DNA of 64,000 bases from Coprococcus_C hominis (GTDB lineage: Bacteria; Bacillota; Clostridia; Lachnospirales; Lachnospiraceae): assembly GCF_020687505.1 (NCBI RefSeq), contig NZ_JAJEQT010000001.1, one strand, 5' to 3'. The notes under the pieces are model-generated. The model saw nothing but the letters and a program-made list of their open reading frames with translations, was not told where the DNA came from and did not search any database. The stretch's first letter is position 1, and the number at the start of each line of letters is the position of its first letter. Below, piece by piece: positions 31,932 through 41,500 of the stretch. The translations under genes and the position numbers were made by a program.

Positions 31932-33047
31932 ATGAAACAAAGATTCAAAAAACATGTAGCACTTATACTCATCAGTCTGTTGCTGCTCTCTCTGATCGGA
32001 TGCAGCAAACCTGCATCCACAGAGACAACCACAACAACGGAAACAGCTGTCACAGAAGCACCGGCAGCCTCCATATCGGATGCTGCTACAACGGCAGACA
32101 GCACCCCCGCAGATGCCAGTGAAGAGGGCTCTGATGCGCAGACGGTCTATCCGGTCACAGTCACCGACCAGGCTGGTCGTGAAGTCACAATTGAAAAAGA
32201 ACCGGAGTCAATCGTGAGCGGATACTATATCTCCACAAGTCTCCTGCTTGCACTCGGTCTGAAAGACAAGGTAACAGGCATCGAAGCAAAAGCAAGTAAG
32301 CGGCCAATCTACAAACTTGCGGCGCCAGAATTCCTCGAGCTTCCAAATGTCGGCACAGCCAAGGAATTTGACTTAGAAACCTGCGCTTCCCTCTCCCCAG
32401 AGCTTGTCATCCTGCCTATGAAATTAAAGGATGCAGCGCAAAGCCTCTCCGAGCTTGACATCCCTGTCCTGCTCGTCAATCCGGAAAGCGAAGCTCAGTT
32501 AGAACAGATGATTGAACTTGTCTCCACCGCAACCAACACAAAGGAAAACGCAGATGCCCTTCTTTCTTATATTGATGAGAAAAAAGAGATGCTCGAAAAA
32601 GACTTATCCGGCGTCGATGCAAAAAGCGTCTATCTCGCCGGTAACTCTTCCCTTCTTTCCACTGCCGGTCCAGCGATGTATCAGTCAGGGCTTATCGAAC
32701 TGGCAAGCGGTAAAAATGCAGCATCCGAAATCACGGATACCTATTGGGCTGAGATCAGCTACGAGCAGCTTCTGGCATGGGATCCTTCTTATATTATTCT
32801 CGCTTCGGATGCAGAATACACACCCGAAGATGTATTAAACGACGAGAATCTGAAGGAGTGCACCGCAGTCAAAAACGGAAATGTCTATGCAATCCCTGGC
32901 GATATCGAAGCATTAGACAGTCCTGTACCGGGCGGAATCCTTGCATCCATCTGGCTTGCCGGAATCCTGCACCCGGATCAGGTATCTGCAGATATGTATA
33001 CAGAAGAAAAGGCAGCGTTCTATGAAACTTTTTATGGAATCAAATAA
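31932..33047 (+). CDS. ABC transporter substrate-binding lipoprotein (BtuF/FepB class)
   Basis: 371 residues with AAAGG upstream of the ATG. A lipoprotein signal (VALILISLLLLSLIGCSKPA, lipobox LIGC) anchors it outside the membrane; a Thr/Ala/Glu-rich linker of about 45 residues follows. The periplasmic_binding_2 fold begins near YPVTVTDQAGREVTIEKEPE and includes LNDENLKECTAVKNGNVYAI. This class binds siderophores, haem, cobalamin or, in the MolA type, molybdate/tungstate. The genes around it favour molybdate (inference). It is first of a five-gene coupled operon. Confidence 0.88.
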   Translation: MKQRFKKHVALILISLLLLSLIGCSKPASTETTTTTETAVTEAPAASISDAATTADSTPADASEEGSDAQTVYPVTVTDQAGREVTIEKEPESIVSGYYISTSLLLALGLKDKVTGIEAKASKRPIYKLAAPEFLELPNVGTAKEFDLETCASLSPELVILPMKLKDAAQSLSELDIPVLLVNPESEAQLEQMIELVSTATNTKENADALLSYIDEKKEMLEKDLSGVDAKSVYLAGNSSLLSTAGPAMYQSGLIELASGKNAASEITDTYWAEISYEQLLAWDPSYIILASDAEYTPEDVLNDENLKECTAVKNGNVYAIPGDIEALDSPVPGGILASIWLAGILHPDQVSADMYTEEKAAFYETFYGIK

Positions 33048-34011
33048 TAAAATTAAATTCACTCTTATCGTCGGAACCGTTATCTTAACGGTTCTGACGA
33101 TTTTTTCATTTTTTGTCGGCCGCTACCCACTCACACTCTCCGGAATTATATCCGGTGATTCAAGACAGTGGCAGGTGTTTGTGACATTGCGCGCAAGCCG
33201 CGGAATCGTCGGCTGTATCGGCGGCTTCGTTCTCGGCGTAGCAGGTTTTGTCTTCCAGACTGTATTCCGGAATCCATTGGCATCACCGGATATCATCGGC
33301 GTATCTTCCGGTGCCAGCGCCGGTGCCGCGTTCGGCATCCTGTTTCTGTCCGGCTCTATGGCAGTGACTGCGTCTGCATTTGCCGGTGCTCTCGGTTCTG
33401 TTGTTCTAGCGCTTATGCTCGCATCCCTCACTGCCGGGCAGGATGGCAGAGGAATCGTGTTGGCAGGAATCGCGGTACACAGCTTAGCCCAGACCACTCT
33501 CATCTTCCTGAAGCTGCTCGCCGACCCGGAAAAACAGCTTGCATCCATCGAATACTGGATTATGGGAAGTTTAAATGGCATCAGTCTCTATACCATCAAA
33601 GGAAATGTGATTCTCTGTATCCTCTGTATCAGCGCACTTTTTTTGTTGTACCGGCAGATTATGATGCTTTCCCTGCACGATGACGAAGGGCGTATGCTCG
33701 GTGTTCACACACAACATCTCCGGCTTTTGATTCTCCTGATTGCAACGCTGGCAACATCCGGAATCATCAGCATGACCGGGCTTATCAGCTTCATCTCTCT
33801 GCTTGCACCGCACGGTGCACGTCTGATCATCAAAAACAACCGGCTATCCACGATGTTTCTAAGTGGGATCATCGGCGGCTGCCTGCTGACACTCGGAGAT
33901 ATTCTGGCACGAAGCGTAGCTTCCACAGAGCTGCCGGTCAGTATCTTCACCAGTCTTGTCGGAGCACCATTTTTGATCTATCTATGCGTAAGGAGGAACC
34001 GCGAATCATGA
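33022..34011 (+). CDS. FecCD-family ABC transporter permease
   Basis: 329 residues from ATG 33022, overlapping the binding-protein gene by 26 nt. About ten membrane segments. The FecCD signature is present: TLRASRGIVGCIGGFVLGVA, FRNPLASPDIIGVSSGASAG (coupling loop), and LLAPHGARLII before the C-terminal helices. It forms the membrane channel as a homodimer. The initial VLTIFSFFVGRYPLTLSGII is typical of the family. It would be MolB in a MolBCA-type importer. Confidence 0.9.
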   Translation: MKLFMESNNKIKFTLIVGTVILTVLTIFSFFVGRYPLTLSGIISGDSRQWQVFVTLRASRGIVGCIGGFVLGVAGFVFQTVFRNPLASPDIIGVSSGASAGAAFGILFLSGSMAVTASAFAGALGSVVLALMLASLTAGQDGRGIVLAGIAVHSLAQTTLIFLKLLADPEKQLASIEYWIMGSLNGISLYTIKGNVILCILCISALFLLYRQIMMLSLHDDEGRMLGVHTQHLRLLILLIATLATSGIISMTGLISFISLLAPHGARLIIKNNRLSTMFLSGIIGGCLLTLGDILARSVASTELPVSIFTSLVGAPFLIYLCVRRNRES

Positions 34012-34802
34012 GTCTGCTCACAGTCAGTCACCTGTCTGCCGGATATGGCAGAAAAGAAATCCTACACGATATCAGCTTTACGTCGCGTCCCGGAACAATC
34101 ACCGGTATTCTCGGTGCAAATGGATGCGGCAAAACTACACTTTTAAAAGCGATTGCGAACATCCTCCCGCACAAAGGTTCCTGTCTGCTTGCAGAAAATA
34201 CATTGGAATCACTTTCTGCACGGGAACTTGCAAAGCAATGTGGATATATCCCCCAAAAAAGCGGAATCACAATTGATATGACAGTTCTGGATGTTGTCCT
34301 GATGGGGTATCATCCGGACTTATCGCTGTTGCAGCCTCCCACCGCGCAGATGAAAGAACATGCCAAAGCAACTCTCACGATGGTCGGTCTTCCCGATCGT
34401 GAGCAGGCAAACTACAACCAGCTAAGTGAAGGACAAAAACAGTTATGTATCCTTGCACGGACATTCGCCGGCGCACGTAAGCTTCTGCTCCTCGATGAGC
34501 CGGAAAGCGCCTTAGATTTCCGGTTCCGGAACCAGATGATGCAGCATCTGCGGACATATGTGACTGCCCACGACGCCTGTGCGCTTGTCACACTCCATGA
34601 CCCTTCTCTGGCATTAAACACCTGTGACGAGCTCCTTGTCCTGTCGAAAGGCACACATTCCGGGAAAATCTCCCCGAAATCGACTCCTGTTTCAAAGATG
34701 GAGTCGCTGCTTTCCTCGATTTATGGTACAATCAATATCACAAAGCTCCACGACAAAAGTGGGAACGAACACCTTGTTATGATACAGGAGGAGTCCATAT
34801 GA
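34008..34802 (+). CDS. ABC transporter ATP-binding protein (FecE/BtuD class)
   Basis: 264 residues. The start overlaps the permease stop (ATGA) with AGGAGG upstream; an in-frame ATG at 33984 lies inside the permease. Walker A GANGCGKTTLL, Q-loop CGYIPQK, signature LSEGQKQ (a variant of LSGGQ with Glu), Walker B LLLLDEPESALD and the switch His in VTLHDPSLAL are all visible. It powers the importer. The next start also overlaps its stop (ATGA). Confidence 0.93.
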   Translation: MSLLTVSHLSAGYGRKEILHDISFTSRPGTITGILGANGCGKTTLLKAIANILPHKGSCLLAENTLESLSARELAKQCGYIPQKSGITIDMTVLDVVLMGYHPDLSLLQPPTAQMKEHAKATLTMVGLPDREQANYNQLSEGQKQLCILARTFAGARKLLLLDEPESALDFRFRNQMMQHLRTYVTAHDACALVTLHDPSLALNTCDELLVLSKGTHSGKISPKSTPVSKMESLLSSIYGTINITKLHDKSGNEHLVMIQEESI

Positions 34803-35134
34803 AAGCTGTTACAAAAATTACTTTTTACGATGAACAGGATGAAAAATTCTTTGGAGAAGGTCCCTGTCGTCTGCTGCATGCCATCGAAGCAGAAGGCTCC
34901 CTGCGTGCGGCTGCAAGCTCGATGGGACTTGCTTACTCGAAAGCGCTTCGTATGATAAAAAATGCCGAGCATGCACTCGGATTTCCACTCACAAGCAGGA
35001 CTGTCGGTGGCAAATCCGGCGGTGGAAGCACTCTGACACAGGAAGGAAAGGAATGGATAGAAAAATATGAACGGTATCGAGATGCCTGCATACAGGCCAA
35101 CCGCAAATTGTATCTGGAGATCTTTTCGCGCTAG
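34799..35134 (+). CDS. ModE-like winged-helix regulator (HTH only)
   Basis: 111 residues. The LysR-type/ModE N-terminal winged helix is clear: RLLHAIEAEGSLRAAASSMG, LAYSKALRMIKNAEHALGFP, then LTSRTVGGKSGGGSTLTQEG, which is the wing sequence shared with E. coli ModE. The molybdate-binding Mop domains of full ModE are absent, so the effector response is unknown; short ModE-like proteins of this kind are common near Mo genes. GGAGG precedes the ATG. It probably binds the palindrome at 31895-31918 (inference). Confidence 0.88.
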   Translation: MKAVTKITFYDEQDEKFFGEGPCRLLHAIEAEGSLRAAASSMGLAYSKALRMIKNAEHALGFPLTSRTVGGKSGGGSTLTQEGKEWIEKYERYRDACIQANRKLYLEIFSR

Positions 35135-36179
35135 CAGCAAAAAGCATCTGATTCTGAACGGAAGCCGCGGAAGCGGAAAGTCCACGCTTCTTTCTGCCCT
35201 TTTCCCACAACCAATGCCCGGGCTTACATCCTATGTAGTACCCGAAGATGGTGTCTATATGAAAGAAAACCTGTCAGGCGAGACTGTCCAGATTGGAAGA
35301 TATCAGGCAGATGCACCCGGAAACACAAACAAAATGCAACCGGTTCCGGAAGCATTTCTCACAAAAGGCATCGAATTTCTGGATATGTGTATCCGTCATC
35401 CGTCCGACTGGGTAACCATCGACGAAACCGGTTATCTGGAACAGACAATTCCTGCGTATCAGGAAGCAATTTCCCGTCTGCTCGCAGCCAAACATGTACT
35501 TTTAGTTGTCCGTAAACAAAAACTTCCTTTCCTGGACTCTCTCTGCAAGCGGGATGATTGTTTTCTCGTAGATTTAGATAAGCCTTATGGAGACGCGTTC
35601 TGTATCATCATGGCATCCGGAAAAAGCAAACGCTTCGGTGCCAATAAACTCCTCACAGATTTTAATGGGAAACCACTGATTGCATACGCGTTTGATGCGA
35701 CCGAAATGCTTGGACAAAACCGGCTGGTTGTGACGATCCACCCGGAAATTGCACATATATGTAAGAAACAGGATATCCCATTTCTTCTGCATAATCTGCC
35801 GGACCGGAACGATATGATCCGACTTGGAACCGGTGCAATAAAAGACAAAGCAAGCCACTGCCTGTTCCTGCCTTCAGACCAGCCGCTCGTCTCACGGGAG
35901 ACAATCGGTGCATTGCTTTTCTGCGCCAAAAATGCACCCGATACAATCTGGCGGACTTGCGATCAGAATACTGCCGGTTCCCCGGTTGTTTTTCCATCTG
36001 CTTACTTTGATGATCTTTCTGCACTACCTCCAAAAAATGGCGGCAATACTGTGATTCAAAACCACAGGGAACATGTAAGACTCCTACCGGTTACACAACA
36101 CTATGAGCTAGCAGACATCGACACACCAGAGGATATGCAGGCAATGGAGGTTATTGCAGCGCATGCACTGGCAAAGTAA
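35067..36179 (+). CDS. Fusion of a P-loop NTPase and a MocA/MobA-like nucleotidyltransferase
   Basis: 370 residues. Residues 1-165 are a THEP1/YqeC-type P-loop domain (LILNGSRGSGKSTLLSALF is Walker A; DWVTIDETGYLE is a Walker B-like strand). Residues about 178-370 are a MobA-like NTP-transferase (FCIIMASGKSKRFGANKLLT, DFNGKPLI, CLFLPSDQPLVS). The second domain would attach CMP to molybdopterin, giving the MCD cofactor needed by xanthine dehydrogenase-family enzymes. The start codon lies 68 nt inside the ModE-like gene and the first later ATG (35082) still overlaps by 53 nt, so overlap is unavoidable. The end overlaps the convergent dus gene by 29 bp. Confidence 0.85.
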   Translation: MNGIEMPAYRPTANCIWRSFRASSKKHLILNGSRGSGKSTLLSALFPQPMPGLTSYVVPEDGVYMKENLSGETVQIGRYQADAPGNTNKMQPVPEAFLTKGIEFLDMCIRHPSDWVTIDETGYLEQTIPAYQEAISRLLAAKHVLLVVRKQKLPFLDSLCKRDDCFLVDLDKPYGDAFCIIMASGKSKRFGANKLLTDFNGKPLIAYAFDATEMLGQNRLVVTIHPEIAHICKKQDIPFLLHNLPDRNDMIRLGTGAIKDKASHCLFLPSDQPLVSRETIGALLFCAKNAPDTIWRTCDQNTAGSPVVFPSAYFDDLSALPPKNGGNTVIQNHREHVRLLPVTQHYELADIDTPEDMQAMEVIAAHALAK

Positions 36180-37137
36180 ATACACCTCTCACCGCAGCCA
36201 GATACTCCTCCGGTCGATCTGCTTTCTTTACCTTCTTCAGCTCCCGCTCTGCTTCTGGAAACATCTTACCCAGATAAAACCACACTTCCTTCATCTTAAA
36301 GAGCGCATCCCGCTCACAGTCCATCTCTTCCCGGTACCCAGCATACAACCGGTCATGGTACTCCTTTAGCTCTGCCGTTGTTACCGACTGCCCTGTCCGG
36401 ATCTCCCGTACCAGTCCCGGATTCGCAATTACACCTCTTCCAAGCATAATGCGGTCTACCTGTGGAAACATCTCCCGGAACACATGATAATCTTCCACCG
36501 TAAAAATATCTCCGTTATAACAGACCGGGTGCACACATTCCTTCAGTGCTTCCGCAAATACATCGAGATTCGGTTGATTGTTGTAGAAATCCTTCTGCAG
36601 ACGTGGATGAATGATCACTTCGGAGATAGGATACCGGTTATAGATCTGCAGGATATCCGCAAACTCTTCGGGAAACTCCATTCCGATCCGCGTCTTCACA
36701 GAGATCTTGCAGCTTCGCTCCTCCGGCAGTCTGGATATCCCCTCAAATACCGCATCAAAGAACCGGTCTAATCGATCTGGTTCCTCTAAGAATCCACTTC
36801 CTTTCTTCTTCGATACGACCATTGCCATCGGACAGCCCAGATTCAGATTCACTTCCTGATAGCCAAGCTCCGCCAGCATATTGCACGTCGTAAGGAACTG
36901 TTCCGCATCGTTCGTCAGGATCTGTGGAACAACATACATTCCCTGATTGTGCTCCGGTGCCACGTCTTTCCGCTCTCTCGTCTTCAATATTTTTTTCTTT
37001 GATGGTGCGATAAACGGCATCACGTACTTATTCATATCGCCAAACATCGCATGATATGCATTCCGGTACACGTATCCCGTCACGGATTCCATCGGTGCCA
37101 GATAAAATTGTATTTTCTCGAATTCTGTAATACTCAC
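36151..37137 (-). CDS. tRNA-dihydrouridine synthase family protein
   Basis: 328 residues from GTG 37137 with GAGGAG upstream, overlapping the MATE stop by 4 nt (GTGA). The FMN-binding TIM barrel has YLAPMESVTGYVYRNAYHAM, the catalytic-site LNLGCPMAMV (the conserved Cys), SVKTRIGMEFPEEF, VIIHPRLQKDFYNNQPN, VCYNGDI and MLGRGVIANPGLV, all as in Dus enzymes that reduce uridine in tRNA. The Arg/Asn pattern does not allow me to assign DusA, DusB or DusC. The tail converges on the MocA fusion. Confidence 0.92.
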   Translation of the reverse strand: MSITEFEKIQFYLAPMESVTGYVYRNAYHAMFGDMNKYVMPFIAPSKKKILKTRERKDVAPEHNQGMYVVPQILTNDAEQFLTTCNMLAELGYQEVNLNLGCPMAMVVSKKKGSGFLEEPDRLDRFFDAVFEGISRLPEERSCKISVKTRIGMEFPEEFADILQIYNRYPISEVIIHPRLQKDFYNNQPNLDVFAEALKECVHPVCYNGDIFTVEDYHVFREMFPQVDRIMLGRGVIANPGLVREIRTGQSVTTAELKEYHDRLYAGYREEMDCERDALFKMKEVWFYLGKMFPEAERELKKVKKADRPEEYLAAVRGVFTLPVHALQ

Positions 37138-38474
37138 CGTAACGCTCCTCTATCATCAGCATTTTCTTCCACATGTTTCGGGCGGAATATATACAGCAAA
37201 ATTGCTTTACATATATTGTCTGCGATCATGCAAAGCCAGACTGCCTTTAAACCCAGTCCAAACACATTCACGCATAAGAACGTACCAAATATCCGGATGC
37301 CCCACATGCTGACCGCCTCACACGCGAACACATGCTTCGTCCGACCCATACCATAGGAAATACCCTCTAAGACAATCATCAGTCCAAAAAACGGCTCTGA
37401 AAACGAAACCAGACGCAGCATCTCACTTCCGATCCGCGCCGCATTGACTGAGTTCGTAAACAGACGCATAAATGGATATGCGAATAGGTAGAGTCCGATA
37501 CCATTTACTACCATAATCAATAATGTGATCAGAATCGATACCCGCTCCGTTGCTTTTAATTTCCGGATATCCTTTTCTCCGAGCGCATTACCAACCAATG
37601 TGCTGGTCGCCACCCGCAGTCCATATCCCGGAATATAGACGATCTGCTCCGCTGTAATGGCGATCGAATGCGCCGCAAATATCGTCGTTCCCATACCAGA
37701 TACCATCCGTGCAAACGCAATGTATCCAAAACAGCTTACAAAGGTCGTGCCAAGTGCCGGAAGCCCAATCGTAAATGTCTCTGACAGAATCTCCCGGTCG
37801 AGTCTCCTGTCCTCTCGCGTTGGTCGAAGCTTCGTCTTGCTGAGCATCAGCAGAAACATCGCAATACCGCCGATTCCAAAACTGATGCAGGATGCGATTG
37901 CCGCACCTGCCACGCCGAGATTCAGACCATATATAAATACCGTATTCAATAGGATATTTAACACATTTTCACCCACGCTGATAAACATCGGCGATTTCGT
38001 ATCCTTAATGGATCGAATCATCGCGGAAAAGACGCGGGAAGACGCCCGGAACACAAGTGAAATGCTTGTAATTGTGAAATACACGCTTGCCGGTCTTACA
38101 ATATCCGGTTCAACGCCCATCCACACCGGAATATACGGGGACAGCACAAGCGCGATCACTTCCAATAACGTTCCGATTGTAAATGCATATAGTATTGATT
38201 GTCCAGCCAGTTTCTTCAGTTTGGCTTCGTCCCCGGCTCCATTTGCCTTCGATGCAATCGCCAGCACAGCAACCGCAATCGCACTTGGAATTGAGTGGAT
38301 CAGCCAGCCGATGGTTGTTGTCGTGCTGACTGCTGCCGTTGCTTTCTCACCCAGATGTCCCACCATCGCCGTATCAACATATTGAAGCAGCGTCGACAGC
38401 ACCTCTTCTAATACGGTCGGGATGGATAAGGTGATCAGCGATCGAAACGCTTCCTTATTGTATGTTTGTTTCAT
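37134..38474 (-). CDS. MATE-family efflux transporter
   Basis: 446 residues, about 12 hydrophobic segments in two homologous halves. LSIPTVLEEVLSTLLQYVDT, then AMVGHLGEKATAAVSTTTTI, and the second-half FTIGLPALGTTFVSCFGYIA are MatE signatures. It exports drugs or metabolites in exchange for Na+ or H+; substrate unknown. It ends overlapping the dus start. The region 38475-38541 upstream holds the terminator of the giant surface protein gene. Confidence 0.92.
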   Translation of the reverse strand: MKQTYNKEAFRSLITLSIPTVLEEVLSTLLQYVDTAMVGHLGEKATAAVSTTTTIGWLIHSIPSAIAVAVLAIASKANGAGDEAKLKKLAGQSILYAFTIGTLLEVIALVLSPYIPVWMGVEPDIVRPASVYFTITSISLVFRASSRVFSAMIRSIKDTKSPMFISVGENVLNILLNTVFIYGLNLGVAGAAIASCISFGIGGIAMFLLMLSKTKLRPTREDRRLDREILSETFTIGLPALGTTFVSCFGYIAFARMVSGMGTTIFAAHSIAITAEQIVYIPGYGLRVATSTLVGNALGEKDIRKLKATERVSILITLLIMVVNGIGLYLFAYPFMRLFTNSVNAARIGSEMLRLVSFSEPFFGLMIVLEGISYGMGRTKHVFACEAVSMWGIRIFGTFLCVNVFGLGLKAVWLCMIADNICKAILLYIFRPKHVEENADDRGALR

Positions 38475-38503
38475 TTATTTTCAAATCCTTCTGTTTACTT
38501 AAA

Positions 38504-38528
38504 AGAAGGGCTTATAGAAAGCCCTTCT
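38504..38528 (-). terminator. Terminator after the giant surface protein gene
   Basis: A 9-10-bp stem GAAGGGCTT/AAGCCCTTC with a 5-nt loop, followed on the minus strand by TTTT. Confidence 0.8.
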
Positions 38529-38541
38529 TCGTAAAACTTAT

Positions 38542-41500
38542 TTACTTATCGCTTCGTTTCTTTTTGGAAACACCAAGTATGATTATTCCAACAGCCGCAA
38601 CTATCATTATAATGGTGATTGGCGCAATCGGCGCTGTATCGCCTGTTTTCTTCACTGTATTGGATGATGTCGTAGTAGTTGTCGTCGTGGTTGTCGTACT
38701 CGTAGTACTTGTCTCCGTCGTCGTAATCTCTGTGGTTGTATCTGTTGTTTCTGTGGTTTCCGTTGTTTCAGTCGTTTCCGTTGTTTCGGTCGTCTCAGTT
38801 GTTTCTGTTGTCTCAGTCGTTATCTTGTCATACGTATTTGTATACGCAACATTTGCTGTCGCATGATCTCCGATTACAACCGAAGCGGTTTTGCCCTCCA
38901 CTGCAGTCTGCGCGTCTACAACATATGTGATCTTGCTCAACGTATATCCATCTACATCTGAAGCAATCTCATTGACTGTATAGCTGCCTGCATTGCAACT
39001 GATTTCCTTTGACCACGTCTTACTAGCAGTATCATAAGAAAAATCTGCAAGACTATATGTTGTCTTTGTACCGGTTGCATCCTCAACAACCTCAAAGCGA
39101 ATTGTCTGCTCCGCATCTGTTTTGGATACACCACCCGCTATGGTCTTTGTCAACACAAGCTTAGCCGGAGCATATGTATTTTTCACAACGATTTTATCTC
39201 CAATGCTTCCACTTGCTGGTTCGTAGGAAGTCGCATAATTTGTAACCTCTGTCTCTCTCACACTATACGATATCTCAACGCCATTCTCGTATTTGTCGAG
39301 ATCTGTAAATGTACCCTTCCAGTTATTTGTCTTATCCAGTTTCAAAGTCTTTGCTGTTGCAACACCATTCTTATAAAGAGTTACTGTGATCGTACTATGA
39401 TCATCTGCTGCCAGGTTATCGCCAACCCACTTCTTTTCAACCTCGATATCACCCTTTTGTGTTGTATATGAATTTCTAACCTCAAATACACCGTTTTCAC
39501 CAGCATCTTCTGCTGTCACAGTTGTACCAGAAGCATTCTTCTTCACATAACTTACAATATATCCGGCTGGCACATCGACTTCTTTGACTGTATATACATA
39601 TTCTGTATTTGCTGCTACATCACTGTACTTCGGAAGCTCTGTCCATGTATAAGTCCAATGATTTGTTTCACTCAAAGTTACCGTGTCATATACATTTCCA
39701 TCATACATTAACTGTACCTGTATGCTGGTTGGTCGTTTCCGATCATTATTATTCTGATCATCCCATACCTTTGTCACCGTTCTTGTCGTAGACGGATAAG
39801 AGTTTGTAACTGTAATAGATCCATTTCCTGTTGTCGTATCAACTGTCATCGGGCTGTAAGATACACCATAGCCCTGTGGTACAGCTACCTCTTTGACTGT
39901 ATACGCAATCTCCTGTCCAGCCTCATTATATGGAAGGTCATTCCATGTATAAGTCCAGTGATTTGCATCTTCCAGTGTTACAGCAGTTCCAAATGCAGAA
40001 CCATTTGCATACAACTGAACATTTACACTCGTTGGACGGGATGTAGAATTATTATCCGCCCATACTTTATCGACTGTAATGTCTCTTGTACGAACTGTAT
40101 GTGTATTCGTAATCGTTGTGGCTGATCCTGCTGATACAGTAGCTTTTGTATAGCCTGTGACTGTACCAACTTCTTCGACCGTATACACGATATTGTTTCC
40201 TCTTGCATCCTGCTTATTCAGATCATTCCATGTGTATGTCCAATGGTTTGTCTCATTCAATTCCTGCGTTGCATCCGGATCTGTTACAGCCACGCCATCT
40301 GCCATAAGCTGTACCGTAATTGGTGTCCGCAAACCATCGCGGTTGTTGTCATCTTCCCATACTTTTGTCACTGTATGACTGACTTTATCCATCGAATACT
40401 GGTTTGTGATAACCGCCAGATACGTTCCATCGCTCTGCTTCTGGATTACAGAAGACTTCTGTGAATATGAAGCAGGCATGCTTGCAGTATCCTCAACAAC
40501 CGAATACTGAATCTCTACACCATTCTTATAAACCGGCAGATTGCCCCAGCTTGCCGTCCAGTTATTCGCTGCCGTCAATGTAATATCCTTCGACAGGGAA
40601 ACTCCATTTTCCATTAAGGAAACCTTAAGATTCTGTGGTCTGTTCCCATCTGCGTCATTATTATCATCCCAATCCTTCCGGATTGACACCTTCGTTGTCT
40701 GTAAGGTATTCGTGATATCATAGCCATTCGCTGCATATGTCGTCGTATACCCAGAAACCGGTGTCTCTTCTACCTTATACTGGATTTCCACATTTGTACC
40801 TGCATAGTATTTATCCAAATTATCAAAGGTAAAGTTCTTCGTCGTTTCTGTTGTACTCAGACTCTGTGTTTTTACCAACTTCCAATCGGCTGTCGTACCC
40901 TTCTTCAATCGATACAGTTTCAACTCAATGCTGGATGGACGATACGCTTCATATCCCGTATCTACCCATGTCTTGGTGCCCGATACAGATGTTTTTTCCG
41001 TTTTATTCTCGAAGATGACTGCACCTAAGCTTGTGCCTGCACTGCCGCTCGCAGCTCCATTCACATATTTCTGTACGGAAGTAACTGCGACATCCAATTT
41101 GTTGCTTGCAGTATTCTTAGTCACATTTACCTTGACTACATAATATGTATCATCTTTTGTAACACCTGCATAACCAGATTCTTTTTCATAAATCTTGTAA
41201 ATGTGCTCTCCGACATTTCCTGTCACTGCAGAATCATATGTTAGTGGTGTGAATGTTACGGTTCCATTTGTACTTCCATTTGTTGTTCCTGTAGCAGCCC
41301 CTGCCGTCTTTATTGACAGATCTGCATTCAGCTCATCCACTGCAAATCCCGCAAATGTATAGTTAGCTGAATAGTTCGTTGCATTATCCAGCTTCTTTAA
41401 TGCAGTAAATGTAATGCTGCCAGATGTCTGAATCATTGTATTCACGATATCATAAGTACCTGCAGGGTAACTTGTCGTATATCCAGCGACCGCTGTCTCT

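Noticed and set aside
34799..35134. Full ModE with molybdate-binding domain
   Set aside because: The frame ends after the winged helix at 111 residues; no Mop-like sequence follows.
38690..38830. CRISPR-like or tandem repeat array
   Set aside because: The repeats are codon-level Thr/Glu triplets within a gene, with no spacers.
38462..38866. Plus-strand frame rich in Val/Ser opposite the surface protein
   Set aside because: It is the complement of the Thr/Glu spacer and starts inside the MATE gene; no ribosome site.
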